DNA of 28,376 nt from VSJD01 sp041653875 (GTDB taxonomy: Bacteria > Verrucomicrobiota > Kiritimatiellia > JAAZAB01), in the NCBI GenBank assembly GCA_041653875.1, contig JBAZEM010000027.1:1-28376 (forward strand), given 5' to 3'. A model generated the notes under the pieces. It was not told where the DNA came from, searched no databases, and was given only the letters and a program-made list of their open reading frames with translations. The translations under genes were made by a program, and so were the position numbers. Within the stretch, counting starts at the first letter, position 1; each line of letters begins with the position of its first letter. Shown piece after piece: positions 7,447 to 15,612 of the stretch.

Positions 7447-9390
7447 ATGACCATGAAAACCTTCAACATGCGGACCAGGATTGTCGTCCCGACCATCCTG
7501 TTGTTCATCCTCAGCCTGGGCGCTTCGACCTGGCTGACCTATCGCGTGTCGCGGGACGCCATGGAGCAGGCCGCCCTGGATTCCATGAATCGGATCGCCG
7601 ATTCCACGATCAAGAGCATTACGGCCTGGGTCGGCGAGCGGCAGAGCGACATCCTGCTCTGGAGCGACGTGGCCTTGTTCGGAAACATCGTCGGCGCGCA
7701 GACGCCTGTTCCCGGCCTGGTTGCCGAGGGCACGGAACTGCTCAAGCGCTTCAACCGCGACGCGCCCTTTTACGAAACCATCGTGCTCGTTGACCGGCAG
7801 GGCAACGCCGTCTGCTCCACCGCGCCGGCCGGCGCCCAGACGTTCAACGTCGCCGAGCGCGATTATTTTCAACAGGCCATGGCCGGCGCGACGGCCGTCT
7901 CCGAAGTAATTCGCAGCAAAGTTTCCGACAATCCGGTTATTGTGGTGGCCGTGCCCGTGCGGGTTGCGGAGAAACCTTCCGGTGTGCTCCTGGGCGCGTT
8001 GGACTTGAAATCGTTCACGGACAAGTTTGTGGATCCGGTTAAAATCGGGTCATCGGGCTATGTCTTTGTGACCGACCGCAAGGGCGTCATCTGCTCGCAC
8101 CCGGACGCCTCCCTGGTAATGGCGACCAACCTGGCCAGCCTGGCTTTTGGCCCGGGAATCATGGCGGGAAAAAACGGCAGTATGCGCTACATCTATAAGG
8201 GCGAGGAGGTCCTGGCGGCCTATCGCACCGATCCGGCCTGCGGGTGGATCGTGGTCGCGCGCGCGCCGGCCGGCGAGGTCATGACCTCCACGCGCGCGAT
8301 CCGCAACTTGAATTTATGGGTGGGCCTGACGGCCATCCTGCTGACCACGCTGTTACTCCTGATGCTCTCAAAATCCATCACGCGCACCATCACGGATTTG
8401 GCAGGCGTGGCGGGTTTGATCACGCGCGGCCGCCTCGCCGAGGCCCGCCAGGCGATTGCGCAAATCAACCTGCGGCGGCGGCCGCCGCGGGATGAGACCG
8501 GCCAGCTCTGGCATTCCATGACGGCCATGGCCGACAGTCTGAATTCATTGGTGGGCCAGGTTCAGCAGTCCAGCGTTCAGTTGGTAACGACCGCCATGGA
8601 AATCGAGGCCGCGGCGCGGGAGCAGGAGTCGGTCGTCGCCAATTTCGGCGCCTCGACCACGCAAGTGGTCGCGGCGGCCATGCAAATATCGGCCACGTCC
8701 CAGGAACTTTCCCAGACCATGGAAACGGTGAAGAACGTGGCGGAAGGCGCCGCCACGCTGGCCGACACCGGCCGCGCGGGCCTGACCGGCATGGAGACCG
8801 CCATCCGGCAATTGGCAAAGGCGGCAGTCTCCATTTCGGAAAAGCTGGCGGCCATCAACCTGAAAACCGGCACGATCGGCGGGGTCGTGACCACGATCAC
8901 CAAGGTGGCCGATCAGACCAATCTGCTGTCGTTGAATGCCGCGATTGAGGCGGAAAAAGCCGGCCAATACGGCCAGGGCTTCGCGGTCGTCGCCCGGGAG
9001 ATTCGCCGGCTGGCGGACCAGACCGCCGTGGCGACGCTCGATATCGAGCGCATGGTGAAGGAAATGCAGTCGGCCGTGGCCGCCGGGGTCATGGAAATGG
9101 ACAAGTTCAGCGGCGAAGTCGCCCGCGGCACGGAGGCGATGGCGACCGTCAGCCGCCCGTTATCCGGCATCATCGCGCAGGTTAAAGATCTGGCGCCTAA
9201 ATTCGAAACGGTCAATGACGGCATGCACGCGCAGTCGCAGGGCGCCCAGCAAATCAGCCAGGCCCTGGCGCAGGCCGGTCAGGGCGCCGTCAGGACGGCG
9301 GAGTCCCTGCGGCAGTTCAACGAGGCCACCGCCCAGTTGCGCAATGCCGCCCAGCGTCTGCAAAAGGAAGCGGCGGAGTTTAAAGTGTAG
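7447..9390 (+). CDS. WspA-type methyl-accepting chemotaxis protein with dCache sensor (receptor 2)
   Basis: The 647-residue receptor has a membrane helix near residues 12-33, a periplasmic double-Cache (dCache_1-like) sensor with FNVAERDYFQQAM and GSSGYVFVTDRKG segments, a second helix near 290-310, and a signalling domain whose tip (VADQTNLLSLNAAIEAEKAG) starts near 487. Its cytoplasmic half is very similar to receptor 1 while the sensor is unrelated in detail, so the pair probably arose by duplication and sensor swapping. The ATG at 7447 (alternative 7453) is preferred over an in-frame ATG at 7363, because the extra codons would lie in the octamer repeat. It ends 1 nt before the CheW start. 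Confidence 0.93.
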   Translation: MTMKTFNMRTRIVVPTILLFILSLGASTWLTYRVSRDAMEQAALDSMNRIADSTIKSITAWVGERQSDILLWSDVALFGNIVGAQTPVPGLVAEGTELLKRFNRDAPFYETIVLVDRQGNAVCSTAPAGAQTFNVAERDYFQQAMAGATAVSEVIRSKVSDNPVIVVAVPVRVAEKPSGVLLGALDLKSFTDKFVDPVKIGSSGYVFVTDRKGVICSHPDASLVMATNLASLAFGPGIMAGKNGSMRYIYKGEEVLAAYRTDPACGWIVVARAPAGEVMTSTRAIRNLNLWVGLTAILLTTLLLLMLSKSITRTITDLAGVAGLITRGRLAEARQAIAQINLRRRPPRDETGQLWHSMTAMADSLNSLVGQVQQSSVQLVTTAMEIEAAAREQESVVANFGASTTQVVAAAMQISATSQELSQTMETVKNVAEGAATLADTGRAGLTGMETAIRQLAKAAVSISEKLAAINLKTGTIGGVVTTITKVADQTNLLSLNAAIEAEKAGQYGQGFAVVAREIRRLADQTAVATLDIERMVKEMQSAVAAGVMEMDKFSGEVARGTEAMATVSRPLSGIIAQVKDLAPKFETVNDGMHAQSQGAQQISQALAQAGQGAVRTAESLRQFNEATAQLRNAAQRLQKEAAEFKV

Positions 9391-9391
9391 G

Positions 9392-9874
9392 ATGCTGTTT
9401 ATTGTTTTCCAAGCCGGGAATGCCAAATACGCCCTGGGGGCGCGCCAGGTCATCGCGGTGGTTCCGCTCGTGACATTGCGCGCCTGTCCCGGCGCGCCCG
9501 CTTATATAGCCGGCCTGGCTGATTATCGCGGAACCGGCGTGCCGGTCATGGATCTCGGCCGCATGGTTGGCGGCGCGCCCTGCGCCGTGTGCCTGAGCAC
9601 CCGCATCATCCTGACGCCTTATACCGGAGCGGGCGGCCAACAGCGCGTCATCGGGCTTTTGGCCGAAACGGCAACGAACACTGTGGAACTGAAAGAATCC
9701 GATTTCAGCCAGAACAACGTAGTCGTTCCCGGAACTTCCCACCTTGGCAAGTTGGCCGTCAGTGGAACCGAATTTATTCAGCGGGTTGTGACAGACCAAT
9801 TAGTGCCCAAGGAATTGGAACACATGTTGTTCACGGAACCGGCGAAGTCCGCATCATGGCAACAAACATCATAG
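9392..9874 (+). CDS. wspB: CheW-type coupling protein, WspB-like
   Basis: The 160-residue protein is a single CheW domain, the adaptor that links receptors to the histidine kinase. It begins MLFIVFQAGNAKYALGARQV and contains GLADYRGTGVPVMDL, the typical CheW core, and LSTRIILTPY; this matches what I know of pseudomonad WspB. The start is 1 nt after the stop of receptor 2, with GGAG about 13 nt upstream, so translation is probably coupled. Its last codons overlap the CheR start by 19 nt. Confidence 0.88.
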   Translation: MLFIVFQAGNAKYALGARQVIAVVPLVTLRACPGAPAYIAGLADYRGTGVPVMDLGRMVGGAPCAVCLSTRIILTPYTGAGGQQRVIGLLAETATNTVELKESDFSQNNVVVPGTSHLGKLAVSGTEFIQRVVTDQLVPKELEHMLFTEPAKSASWQQTS

Positions 9875-11220
9875 AGCAATGGCTGTCCGGGGCAATCGGG
9901 CTGGACGCGCACACCCTGGGCCCGCAGACCGTGGCCAATGCCGTGAAACGGCGCATGGCCGCCTGCAACCTGACGAAAGAAAGCGATTACCTGGAGCGCT
10001 TGAACACGGCGCCGGATTTGGCCGAACTTCTGGCGCTGATCGAAACGATCGTGGTGCCGGAAACCTGGTTCTTCCGCGATCGCGAGCCGTTCGTTTTCCT
10101 GGCCAAATACGTGAGCGCAACATGGCTGGCCGCGCATCCCCATGAGCGCTTGCAGGTGTTGAGTCTGCCCTGCGCCTCCGGGGAGGAACCCTATTCCATT
10201 GCCATGACACTTCAGTCGGCGGGCCTCCCGCCGGAACGTTACCGGATTGACGCCGTGGATATCAATCCGGCTTCGTTGCGCAAGGCTGAAAAAGGCGTCT
10301 ATGGCCCCAATTCTTTCCGGAGCGGCCTGTTGGCGCATTGCGAGCGCTATTTCAAGATCGAAGGCGCTGCCAGAATTGTCAACCCCGAAGTCCGCGCCGG
10401 CATCCGGTTCATTCAAGGCAATATTATGGGCGCGCCGGAGTTCGCCGCGGAACAAACCTACGACATCGTTTTTTGCCGCAACCTGCTTATTTACCAGCAC
10501 ATCGCGGCACGCGGACAGATCATCGCCACACTGGATCGCCTGTTGAAGCCAGGCGGTCTGTTGTTTGTGGGACACGCCGAAACGATGGCTCTGCTGATGG
10601 ACCGCTACGAGCCGGTCCGCCACAGCGGCGTCTTTGCCTATTGCAAATTTCCGGCCAAGCCGTGTAATGCCGGGGCTGAATTCGTGAACTTAATTGGTCC
10701 GATAAAGAAGGCAACTGTTTCATGTAGCCGCGGCGGCTTGCTCCGGCGAAGCTCTGAGCGAAGCCTGGGTGACGCCGTGGCCGCCGAAGGAATCCACGCC
10801 CTTACGGGCGCGGCTACAAAGATTGCAATCCCAACTGTTTCATGTAGCCGCGGCGGTGACGACGTGGCCGCCGGTCCTACGGCAAGTCCGTTGCCCACCC
10901 CGGCATCCCGGCTGGAGCGCGCCCGCGTTCTGGCTGACCAGGGCCGCTTGGACGAGGCCGCCACGATGTGCCAGGACCTGTTGAGGGAAAATCCCCAGTT
11001 GGCTGAAGCCCATTTGCTCCTGGGCGTGATCCGGACAGCGGCGGGACAAGCTCAAGCGGCGGAGGAATGTCTGAGCCACGCGCTGTACCTCGACGCCGAT
11101 TGCCACGAAGCCTTGATTCATCTTTCCCTGCTGAAAGCCCGGCGTGGCGACGAAGCGGGCGCCGAACGCTTGCGTCGGCATGCGGCGCGCATCCGTGATC
11201 TGACCAAGGCGGCAACATGA
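9856..11220 (+). CDS. wspC: CheR methyltransferase with C-terminal TPR domain, WspC-like
   Basis: This cytoplasmic enzyme (454 residues) should methylate receptor glutamates using S-adenosylmethionine, setting adaptation. Visible motifs are ETWFFRD near residue 68, the SAM-binding SLPCASGEEPYS near 103-114, DINPASL, FCRNLLIYQ and GGLLFVGHAE. After the catalytic domain comes an unusual linker (about residues 286-334) made of repeat sequence, then two to three TPR-like helical repeats (about 352-445). A CheR-TPR fusion is characteristic of WspC and FrzF. The ATG lies inside the end of the CheW gene, and the stop overlaps the next start as ATGA. No frame disruption is seen despite the repeat. 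Confidence 0.92.
   Translation: MATNIIEQWLSGAIGLDAHTLGPQTVANAVKRRMAACNLTKESDYLERLNTAPDLAELLALIETIVVPETWFFRDREPFVFLAKYVSATWLAAHPHERLQVLSLPCASGEEPYSIAMTLQSAGLPPERYRIDAVDINPASLRKAEKGVYGPNSFRSGLLAHCERYFKIEGAARIVNPEVRAGIRFIQGNIMGAPEFAAEQTYDIVFCRNLLIYQHIAARGQIIATLDRLLKPGGLLFVGHAETMALLMDRYEPVRHSGVFAYCKFPAKPCNAGAEFVNLIGPIKKATVSCSRGGLLRRSSERSLGDAVAAEGIHALTGAATKIAIPTVSCSRGGDDVAAGPTASPLPTPASRLERARVLADQGRLDEAATMCQDLLRENPQLAEAHLLLGVIRTAAGQAQAAEECLSHALYLDADCHEALIHLSLLKARRGDEAGAERLRRHAARIRDLTKAAT
10712..10856. repeat. Palindromic repeat element inside the wspC-like reading frame
   Basis: A perfect 25-bp direct repeat starting CAACTGTTTCATGTAGCCGC occurs at 10712-10736 and 10832-10856, exactly 120 bp (40 codons) apart. 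Between them CGCGGCTACA (10809-10818) is the reverse complement of TGTAGCCGCG (10723-10732), giving a 96-bp hairpin. The frame stays open, so both copies encode the same peptide TVSCSRGG. The shape is that of a REP-type element lodged in an interdomain linker. Confidence 0.85.
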
Positions 11221-11903
11221 GCGCAACCATTATCCAGGATTGCTGGAACCGGATCGGTGTCCAGGGCGACATGTCCTGTCCCGAATTGCATCGGCATATT
11301 CACTGCCGGAACTGCCCGACGTTCGCGCAGGGCGCGCAGACCCTGCTGAATCGCGCGCCGCCCGCCGGCTATATCGAGGAATGGACCCAACTCCTGGCCC
11401 GCGCCAAAGAGACCGAAGTCGCGTTCACCGACACCGCCCTGGTTTTCCGAATCGGCCCGGAATGGCTGGCGCTCAGCGCGCGCTTATGCGTGGAAATCGT
11501 GTCCATGCGCCCCATGCGACGTGTGCCGCATCGCTCCGACCGGATATTTATGGGGCTGGCCAGCGTGCGCGGCGAACTGCTGTTATGTTTCTCGCTGGCT
11601 AATTTACTGGGGCTGGAGCCGACATCTCGGCTGGAGCCCTCGGCCAAGATGCCGGCCAATGCGGTTTCCCAGGTCCCGCCGCGCCTGCTGGTGGCCCGCA
11701 AGGATCGGTTTAACCTGGTTTTCCCCGTGGACGAGGTCATGGGGTTGCACCGGTTCAACCGGGACACTGTCCGGGCCATCCCGGCGACCGTGGCCCATGC
11801 CGTGCCGCAGTTCAGCCGCGGCATGCTCGCGGACGGTGGACGGCCGATCGGACTGCTCGACGACGAACTGGTATTTCACGCGCTGGCGAAGGTGTTGGCC
11901 TGA
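11217..11903 (+). CDS. wspD: CheW-type coupling protein with N-terminal cysteine motif, WspD-like
   Basis: The 228-residue protein has an N-terminal extension with cysteines C9, C21, C30 and C33 (CWNRIGVQGDMSCPEL, HIHCRNCP), then a CheW domain (FRIGPEWLALSARL, GLASVRGELLLCFSL). The same cysteine-rich start is a hallmark of WspD, so the match is convincing. It should act as a second adaptor between receptors and kinase; the role of the cysteines (metal or redox) is not known to me. The ATG overlaps the upstream stop codon as ATGA. A 126-bp spacer containing octamer repeats separates it from the kinase gene. Confidence 0.9.
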   Translation: MSATIIQDCWNRIGVQGDMSCPELHRHIHCRNCPTFAQGAQTLLNRAPPAGYIEEWTQLLARAKETEVAFTDTALVFRIGPEWLALSARLCVEIVSMRPMRRVPHRSDRIFMGLASVRGELLLCFSLANLLGLEPTSRLEPSAKMPANAVSQVPPRLLVARKDRFNLVFPVDEVMGLHRFNRDTVRAIPATVAHAVPQFSRGMLADGGRPIGLLDDELVFHALAKVLA

Positions 11904-11910
11904 CAATGGC

Positions 11911-12003
11911 GTATGGACGTATCGGAGTATGGGAGTATCGGAGTAAACGAGCATAATGAAATTTCTTGACGCCCATACACCCACACTCCCATACCCCCCA
12001 TAC
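11911..12003. repeat. Octamer repeat with two inverted arms
   Basis: Left arm (11911-11950): GTATGGAC, GTATCGGA, GTATGGGA, GTATCGGA, GTAAACGA. Right arm (11971-12003) on the other strand: GTATGGGG, GTATGGGA, GTGTGGGT, GTATGGGC. The arms share an 8-nt period and are mutually complementary in part. It is the sister of the 7353-7429 element and occupies the wspD-wspE spacer. Confidence 0.75.
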
Positions 12004-12029
12004 TAATCCCGAACACTGATGGTTTAAAG

Positions 12030-14471
12030 ATGACGACCAATGGCGGACAGGATTTAAGCTCGTTTTCCATGCTGGACTTGTTCCGGCAGGAGACCGAGGC
12101 CCAGACGGCAATTCTGAACGAGGGTCTGCTGGCCCTCGAGCAGGATCCCGGCAATGCCGAACGGCTGGCGGCCATGATGCGCGCCGCCCATTCGCTGAAA
12201 GGCGCGGCGCGCATTGTCAACCTCGATCCCGCCGTGAAAGTCGCCCACGCCCTGGAAGATTGCTTTGTCGCCGCCCAGAAGGGCGCGATCGTCATTCAGC
12301 CGGAAGCGGTGGATGGCCTGTTGAGCGGCGTGGATATGTTGAGCCAAATCGCGCGCGTGTCGGAGGCGGAAGCCGCCGCCTGGCAGGCCGGGCATCAAAC
12401 GGCGATCGACGAACTGACGGCGCGCTTGGCGGCGATCCGCTCCGGCCAGGCGGCGCCGGGCGGGAAGGCGCCCGAACCGGCAGTTGAATTAGGCCGCCAA
12501 AAGCGGCAACAAAAATCCTGGATTCCCGATCAAGTCGGGAATGACAAACAATGTCCCGCCCATTCTGTCATTCCCGCGAAGCTTGTCCCCGACTTTGATC
12601 GGGGAGCGGGGATCCAGAATGCGCCTTTGCAATTTCTTGGCATCGAAACGCCGGCTCCAGCCGAGTCGCCGGCATCGGTCGTCAGCACACAGGGCAAAGA
12701 CCGGGCCGTGCGGGTTTCATCCGACAACCTTAACCGCATGCTCGGGATGATGGGCGAATACATGGTGCAGACGCGCTGGTTCGAGCCGTTTGCCGCCGGA
12801 TTGCAGGCGCTTAAAAACCGTCAGAACGAACTGGCCCGTTTGTTGGAACAAGCCTGCACGGCTCGGAATGGGAGTCGGAAGGACAGCCGTATGGCCGAGT
12901 CGTCGGCGCCGGCGGAACAGGTTGCCGACCTGCGCCATAAGCTGGATGCCTGCCGCCAAGCCACCGCCCAGCGCCTGGAAGAATTCGATTTCTTCGCACA
13001 GCAGTCTTCGGACCTGGCCGAACGGCTTTACCGGGAAGGCCTGATCAGCCGTATGCGCCCGTTTGCCGACGGCATCCAGGGTTTCCCGCGCATGGTTCGG
13101 GACCTGGCGCGCCGGTTGAACAAAAAAGTCAAGTTCGAGATGGTCGGCCAGACCACCGGCGTGGATCGCGAAATTTTGGAGAAACTGGAGGCGCCGCTGA
13201 CGCACCTTCTGCGCAATGCGCTGGACCATGGTTTGGAACCCCCCGAGGAACGGCGAGCGGCCGGTAAAAATCCGGAAGGATTATTGACGCTGGCGGCGCG
13301 CCACCAAGCCGGACAGTTGCATGTTATTGTGGCCGATGACGGGCGCGGCATCGACCTGGAGCGCATCCGCCGCAAAGTGGCGGCCCGCGGACTCAGCACC
13401 GCTGAAATGGCCGCCCGCCTGACTGAGACCGAATTGCTGGATTTCCTGTTTTTACCGGGATTTTCGACGAGCGAAGCTGTGACTGAAATTTCCGGGCGGG
13501 GCGTGGGCTTGGATGTCGTCCGCAATCTGACCCAGGAAGTAGGCGGTTTAGTACGGGTGGAGAACCATCCCGGAGCCGGCACACAGTTCCATTTACAGCT
13601 CCCGATCACGCTTTCCGTCTTGCGCACCCTGCTGGTGGAAATTGCGGGCGATCCTTATGCCATCCCGCTGACGCGGATTGACCGCCTGGTTACAGCCGCG
13701 CCGGAGGAAATCCAGACCTTGGAAGGCCGGCGGTATCTGACATTGGACCAGCGGCATATTGGACTGGTGGATGCGCGCGAAGTGTTGGAACTGAGCGGCG
13801 CCGGCCGAGTCGGCGCCGCCGGCCGCCCGGCGGCGTGGAGCATCGTGATTATCGGGGAGCGCGCCAACGCTTACGGTTTGGTTGTCGATCGGTTTATCGG
13901 GGAAAGCAAGCTGGTGGTGCGCACACTTGATGCGCGCCTGGGCAAGGTCCGGGATGTGAGCGCGGTTTCCCTTCTGGATGACGGCGCGCCCGTGATGATT
14001 CTCGACACGGAGGACCTGGTGCGGAGCATCGAGAACCTGCTTTCCGGCGGACGCCTGAAGCAATTTCAGGCGGCGGGCAAGACAGCGGCCGTCAAGACCG
14101 GCAAGCATATCCTGGTGGCGGACGACTCGATCACGGTTCGCGAGATGGAGCGCAAACTGCTGGAAAACCGCGGCTACACCGTGGACGTGGCTGTGGACGG
14201 CATGGATGCCTGGAACACGGTGCGCATGGGCCGCTACGACCTGGTCGTTAGCGACGTGGACATGCCGCGCATGAACGGCATCGAACTCGTGCGGCGCATC
14301 AAGCAGGATGTCCGCCTCCAAGCCCTGCCTGTGATCGTCGTATCTTACAAGGACCGCCCGGAGGATCGCTTGAGCGGACTCGAGGCGGGGGCCGCCCATT
14401 ACCTCACCAAGAGCAGTTTTCATGACGAAACGTTTTTAAAGACCGTGGCGGATACGATTGGGGACCCGTGA
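12030..14471 (+). CDS. wspE: Hybrid CheA histidine kinase with receiver domain, WspE-like
   Basis: This 813-residue kinase takes receptor input through the CheW proteins and phosphorylates the response regulators. In order: Hpt domain with phospho-acceptor H54 in AAHSLKGAARIV; a variable linker; dimerisation region; HATPase with LLRNALDHGLEPPEER, VADDGRGIDLERIR and FSTSEAVTEISGRGVGLDVV; a CheW-like domain (VLRTLLVEIAGDPYAIPLTRI); and a C-terminal receiver from about 692 with D742 in VVSDVDMPRMNG. The ending (VVSYKDRPEDRLSGLEAGA, YLTKSSFHDETF) is close to pseudomonad WspE. Residues about 163-196 are encoded by a palindromic repeat. The spacer upstream gives only a weak ribosome binding site; its TGA overlaps the GTG of the next gene. 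Confidence 0.94.
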   Translation: MTTNGGQDLSSFSMLDLFRQETEAQTAILNEGLLALEQDPGNAERLAAMMRAAHSLKGAARIVNLDPAVKVAHALEDCFVAAQKGAIVIQPEAVDGLLSGVDMLSQIARVSEAEAAAWQAGHQTAIDELTARLAAIRSGQAAPGGKAPEPAVELGRQKRQQKSWIPDQVGNDKQCPAHSVIPAKLVPDFDRGAGIQNAPLQFLGIETPAPAESPASVVSTQGKDRAVRVSSDNLNRMLGMMGEYMVQTRWFEPFAAGLQALKNRQNELARLLEQACTARNGSRKDSRMAESSAPAEQVADLRHKLDACRQATAQRLEEFDFFAQQSSDLAERLYREGLISRMRPFADGIQGFPRMVRDLARRLNKKVKFEMVGQTTGVDREILEKLEAPLTHLLRNALDHGLEPPEERRAAGKNPEGLLTLAARHQAGQLHVIVADDGRGIDLERIRRKVAARGLSTAEMAARLTETELLDFLFLPGFSTSEAVTEISGRGVGLDVVRNLTQEVGGLVRVENHPGAGTQFHLQLPITLSVLRTLLVEIAGDPYAIPLTRIDRLVTAAPEEIQTLEGRRYLTLDQRHIGLVDAREVLELSGAGRVGAAGRPAAWSIVIIGERANAYGLVVDRFIGESKLVVRTLDARLGKVRDVSAVSLLDDGAPVMILDTEDLVRSIENLLSGGRLKQFQAAGKTAAVKTGKHILVADDSITVREMERKLLENRGYTVDVAVDGMDAWNTVRMGRYDLVVSDVDMPRMNGIELVRRIKQDVRLQALPVIVVSYKDRPEDRLSGLEAGAAHYLTKSSFHDETFLKTVADTIGDP
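12518..12617. repeat. 100-bp palindromic repeat inside the wspE-like reading frame
   Basis: The element starts CTGGATTCCCG and ends CGGGGATCCAG, complementary ends, with internal inverted pairs ATTCCCG/CGGGAAT and CCCCGA/TCGGGG. The style (TGTCATTCCCGCGAAGC) is that of a repeat family widespread in bacterial spacers. Here it is translated, giving WIPDQVGNDK and VIPAKLVPDFDRGAGIQ, within the linker between the Hpt and dimerisation domains. No stop codon results. Confidence 0.85.
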
Positions 14472-15493
14472 AAATAGCGATCGTCAACGACTTGATGATG
14501 GCGGTGGAAGCCCTGCGGCGCGTGGTGCGCAGTCGTCCGGATTACACGATCGCCTGGGTGGCGCGCGACGGCGCCGAAGCCGTCAAGAAATGCGCTTCAG
14601 ACCGCCCCGACATGATTCTCATGGACCTGATCATGCCGGTCATGAACGGCGTCGAAGCCACCCGGCGCATTATGCGGGATTCGCCCTGTCCCATCCTGGT
14701 GGTAACCGCCACTGTGGACGGCAATATAAGCCTGGTGTTCGAGGCCATGGGCCACGGCGCGCTGGATGCCGTCAATACGCCCGTACTGGGCACGGACGGC
14801 AAACTGACCGGCGCCCAGGCGCTATTGCGCAAAATCGAGATCATCGGTCACTTGATCGCTCGTCCGGCGCCGTCGAGTCCGGTGGCGATGGAGTTTGGGG
14901 CGCCGCCGCCGGCCAAGGGCCACCTGCCGCTCGTCGTTCTGGGCGCCTCGACGGGCGGGCCCGCCGCATTGGCGGATATTTTATCGCGCTTGCCCAAGGT
15001 CGTTAACGCGGGCATGGTGGTAATCCAGCACATTGACAAGGAATTTTCCGCCGAGCTGGCCCTCTGGCTGGGCACGCATTGTCCGCTCAAGGTCAAAGTG
15101 GCCGCGCCGGGATGCCGTCCGGAGAGCGGCACGATCTGGTTGGCCGGCACCAACGATCACCTGGTGCTGGCCAAACAGGGAACGCTTGAATATCGGGTCG
15201 AGCCGGTCCAATGTTTTTACCGCCCGTCCGTGGATGTATTTTTCAAGAGTGTTGCGGCGCATTGGTCGCCGCCGGGCGTGGCGGTGTTATTGACCGGCAT
15301 GGGGCGGGATGGCGGCGAGGGCTTGCTGGCCCTGCGGCGATGCGGTTGGCGCACCCTGGCGCAGGATGAAGCCACCTCGATCGTGTATGGCATGCCGCGG
15401 GCGGCGGCGGAACTGCGCGCCGCGGAAAAAATCCTGCCACTGAACGACATCGCGAACGCCATTATGCAGGGGATTGCGGAACGTAAGAACTAA
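14468..15493 (+). CDS. wspF: CheB methylesterase response regulator, WspF-like
   Basis: The 341-residue protein removes receptor methyl groups when its receiver is phosphorylated, opposing the CheR. The receiver (1-120) has D53 in MILMDLIMPVMNG; its acidic pocket reads VND instead of the usual VDD, as in WspF. The methylesterase domain has the serine in LGASTGGPAAL, histidine in VIQHIDKEF and aspartate in LTGMGRDGGEG. The GTG start overlaps the kinase stop (GTGA), so the two are translationally coupled. In pseudomonads loss of WspF locks the pathway on; the same role in damping output is expected here. Confidence 0.93.
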   Translation: MKIAIVNDLMMAVEALRRVVRSRPDYTIAWVARDGAEAVKKCASDRPDMILMDLIMPVMNGVEATRRIMRDSPCPILVVTATVDGNISLVFEAMGHGALDAVNTPVLGTDGKLTGAQALLRKIEIIGHLIARPAPSSPVAMEFGAPPPAKGHLPLVVLGASTGGPAALADILSRLPKVVNAGMVVIQHIDKEFSAELALWLGTHCPLKVKVAAPGCRPESGTIWLAGTNDHLVLAKQGTLEYRVEPVQCFYRPSVDVFFKSVAAHWSPPGVAVLLTGMGRDGGEGLLALRRCGWRTLAQDEATSIVYGMPRAAAELRAAEKILPLNDIANAIMQGIAERKN

Positions 15494-15599
15494 TCAGAAC
15501 TCAGAATTCAGGAGTCAGAATTCAGAATGAGGAAAGCCATAAACCATAACCGCCTGGACCTTTCATTCTGTATTCTGACTTCTGACTACTGACTTCTGA
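15494..15599. repeat. Heptad repeat with two inverted arms
   Basis: Left arm in perfect register: TCAGAAC, TCAGAAT, TCAGGAG, TCAGAAT, TCAGAAT (15494-15528). Right arm: ATTCTGT, ATTCTGA, CTTCTGA, CTACTGA, CTTCTGA (15565-15599), the reverse complement of the same motif. A 36-bp non-repetitive loop lies between. The array begins at the CheB stop codon and ends just before the ribosome binding site AAGGA of the next gene. Confidence 0.85.
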
Positions 15600-15612
15600 T
15601 TTAAGGACACCC

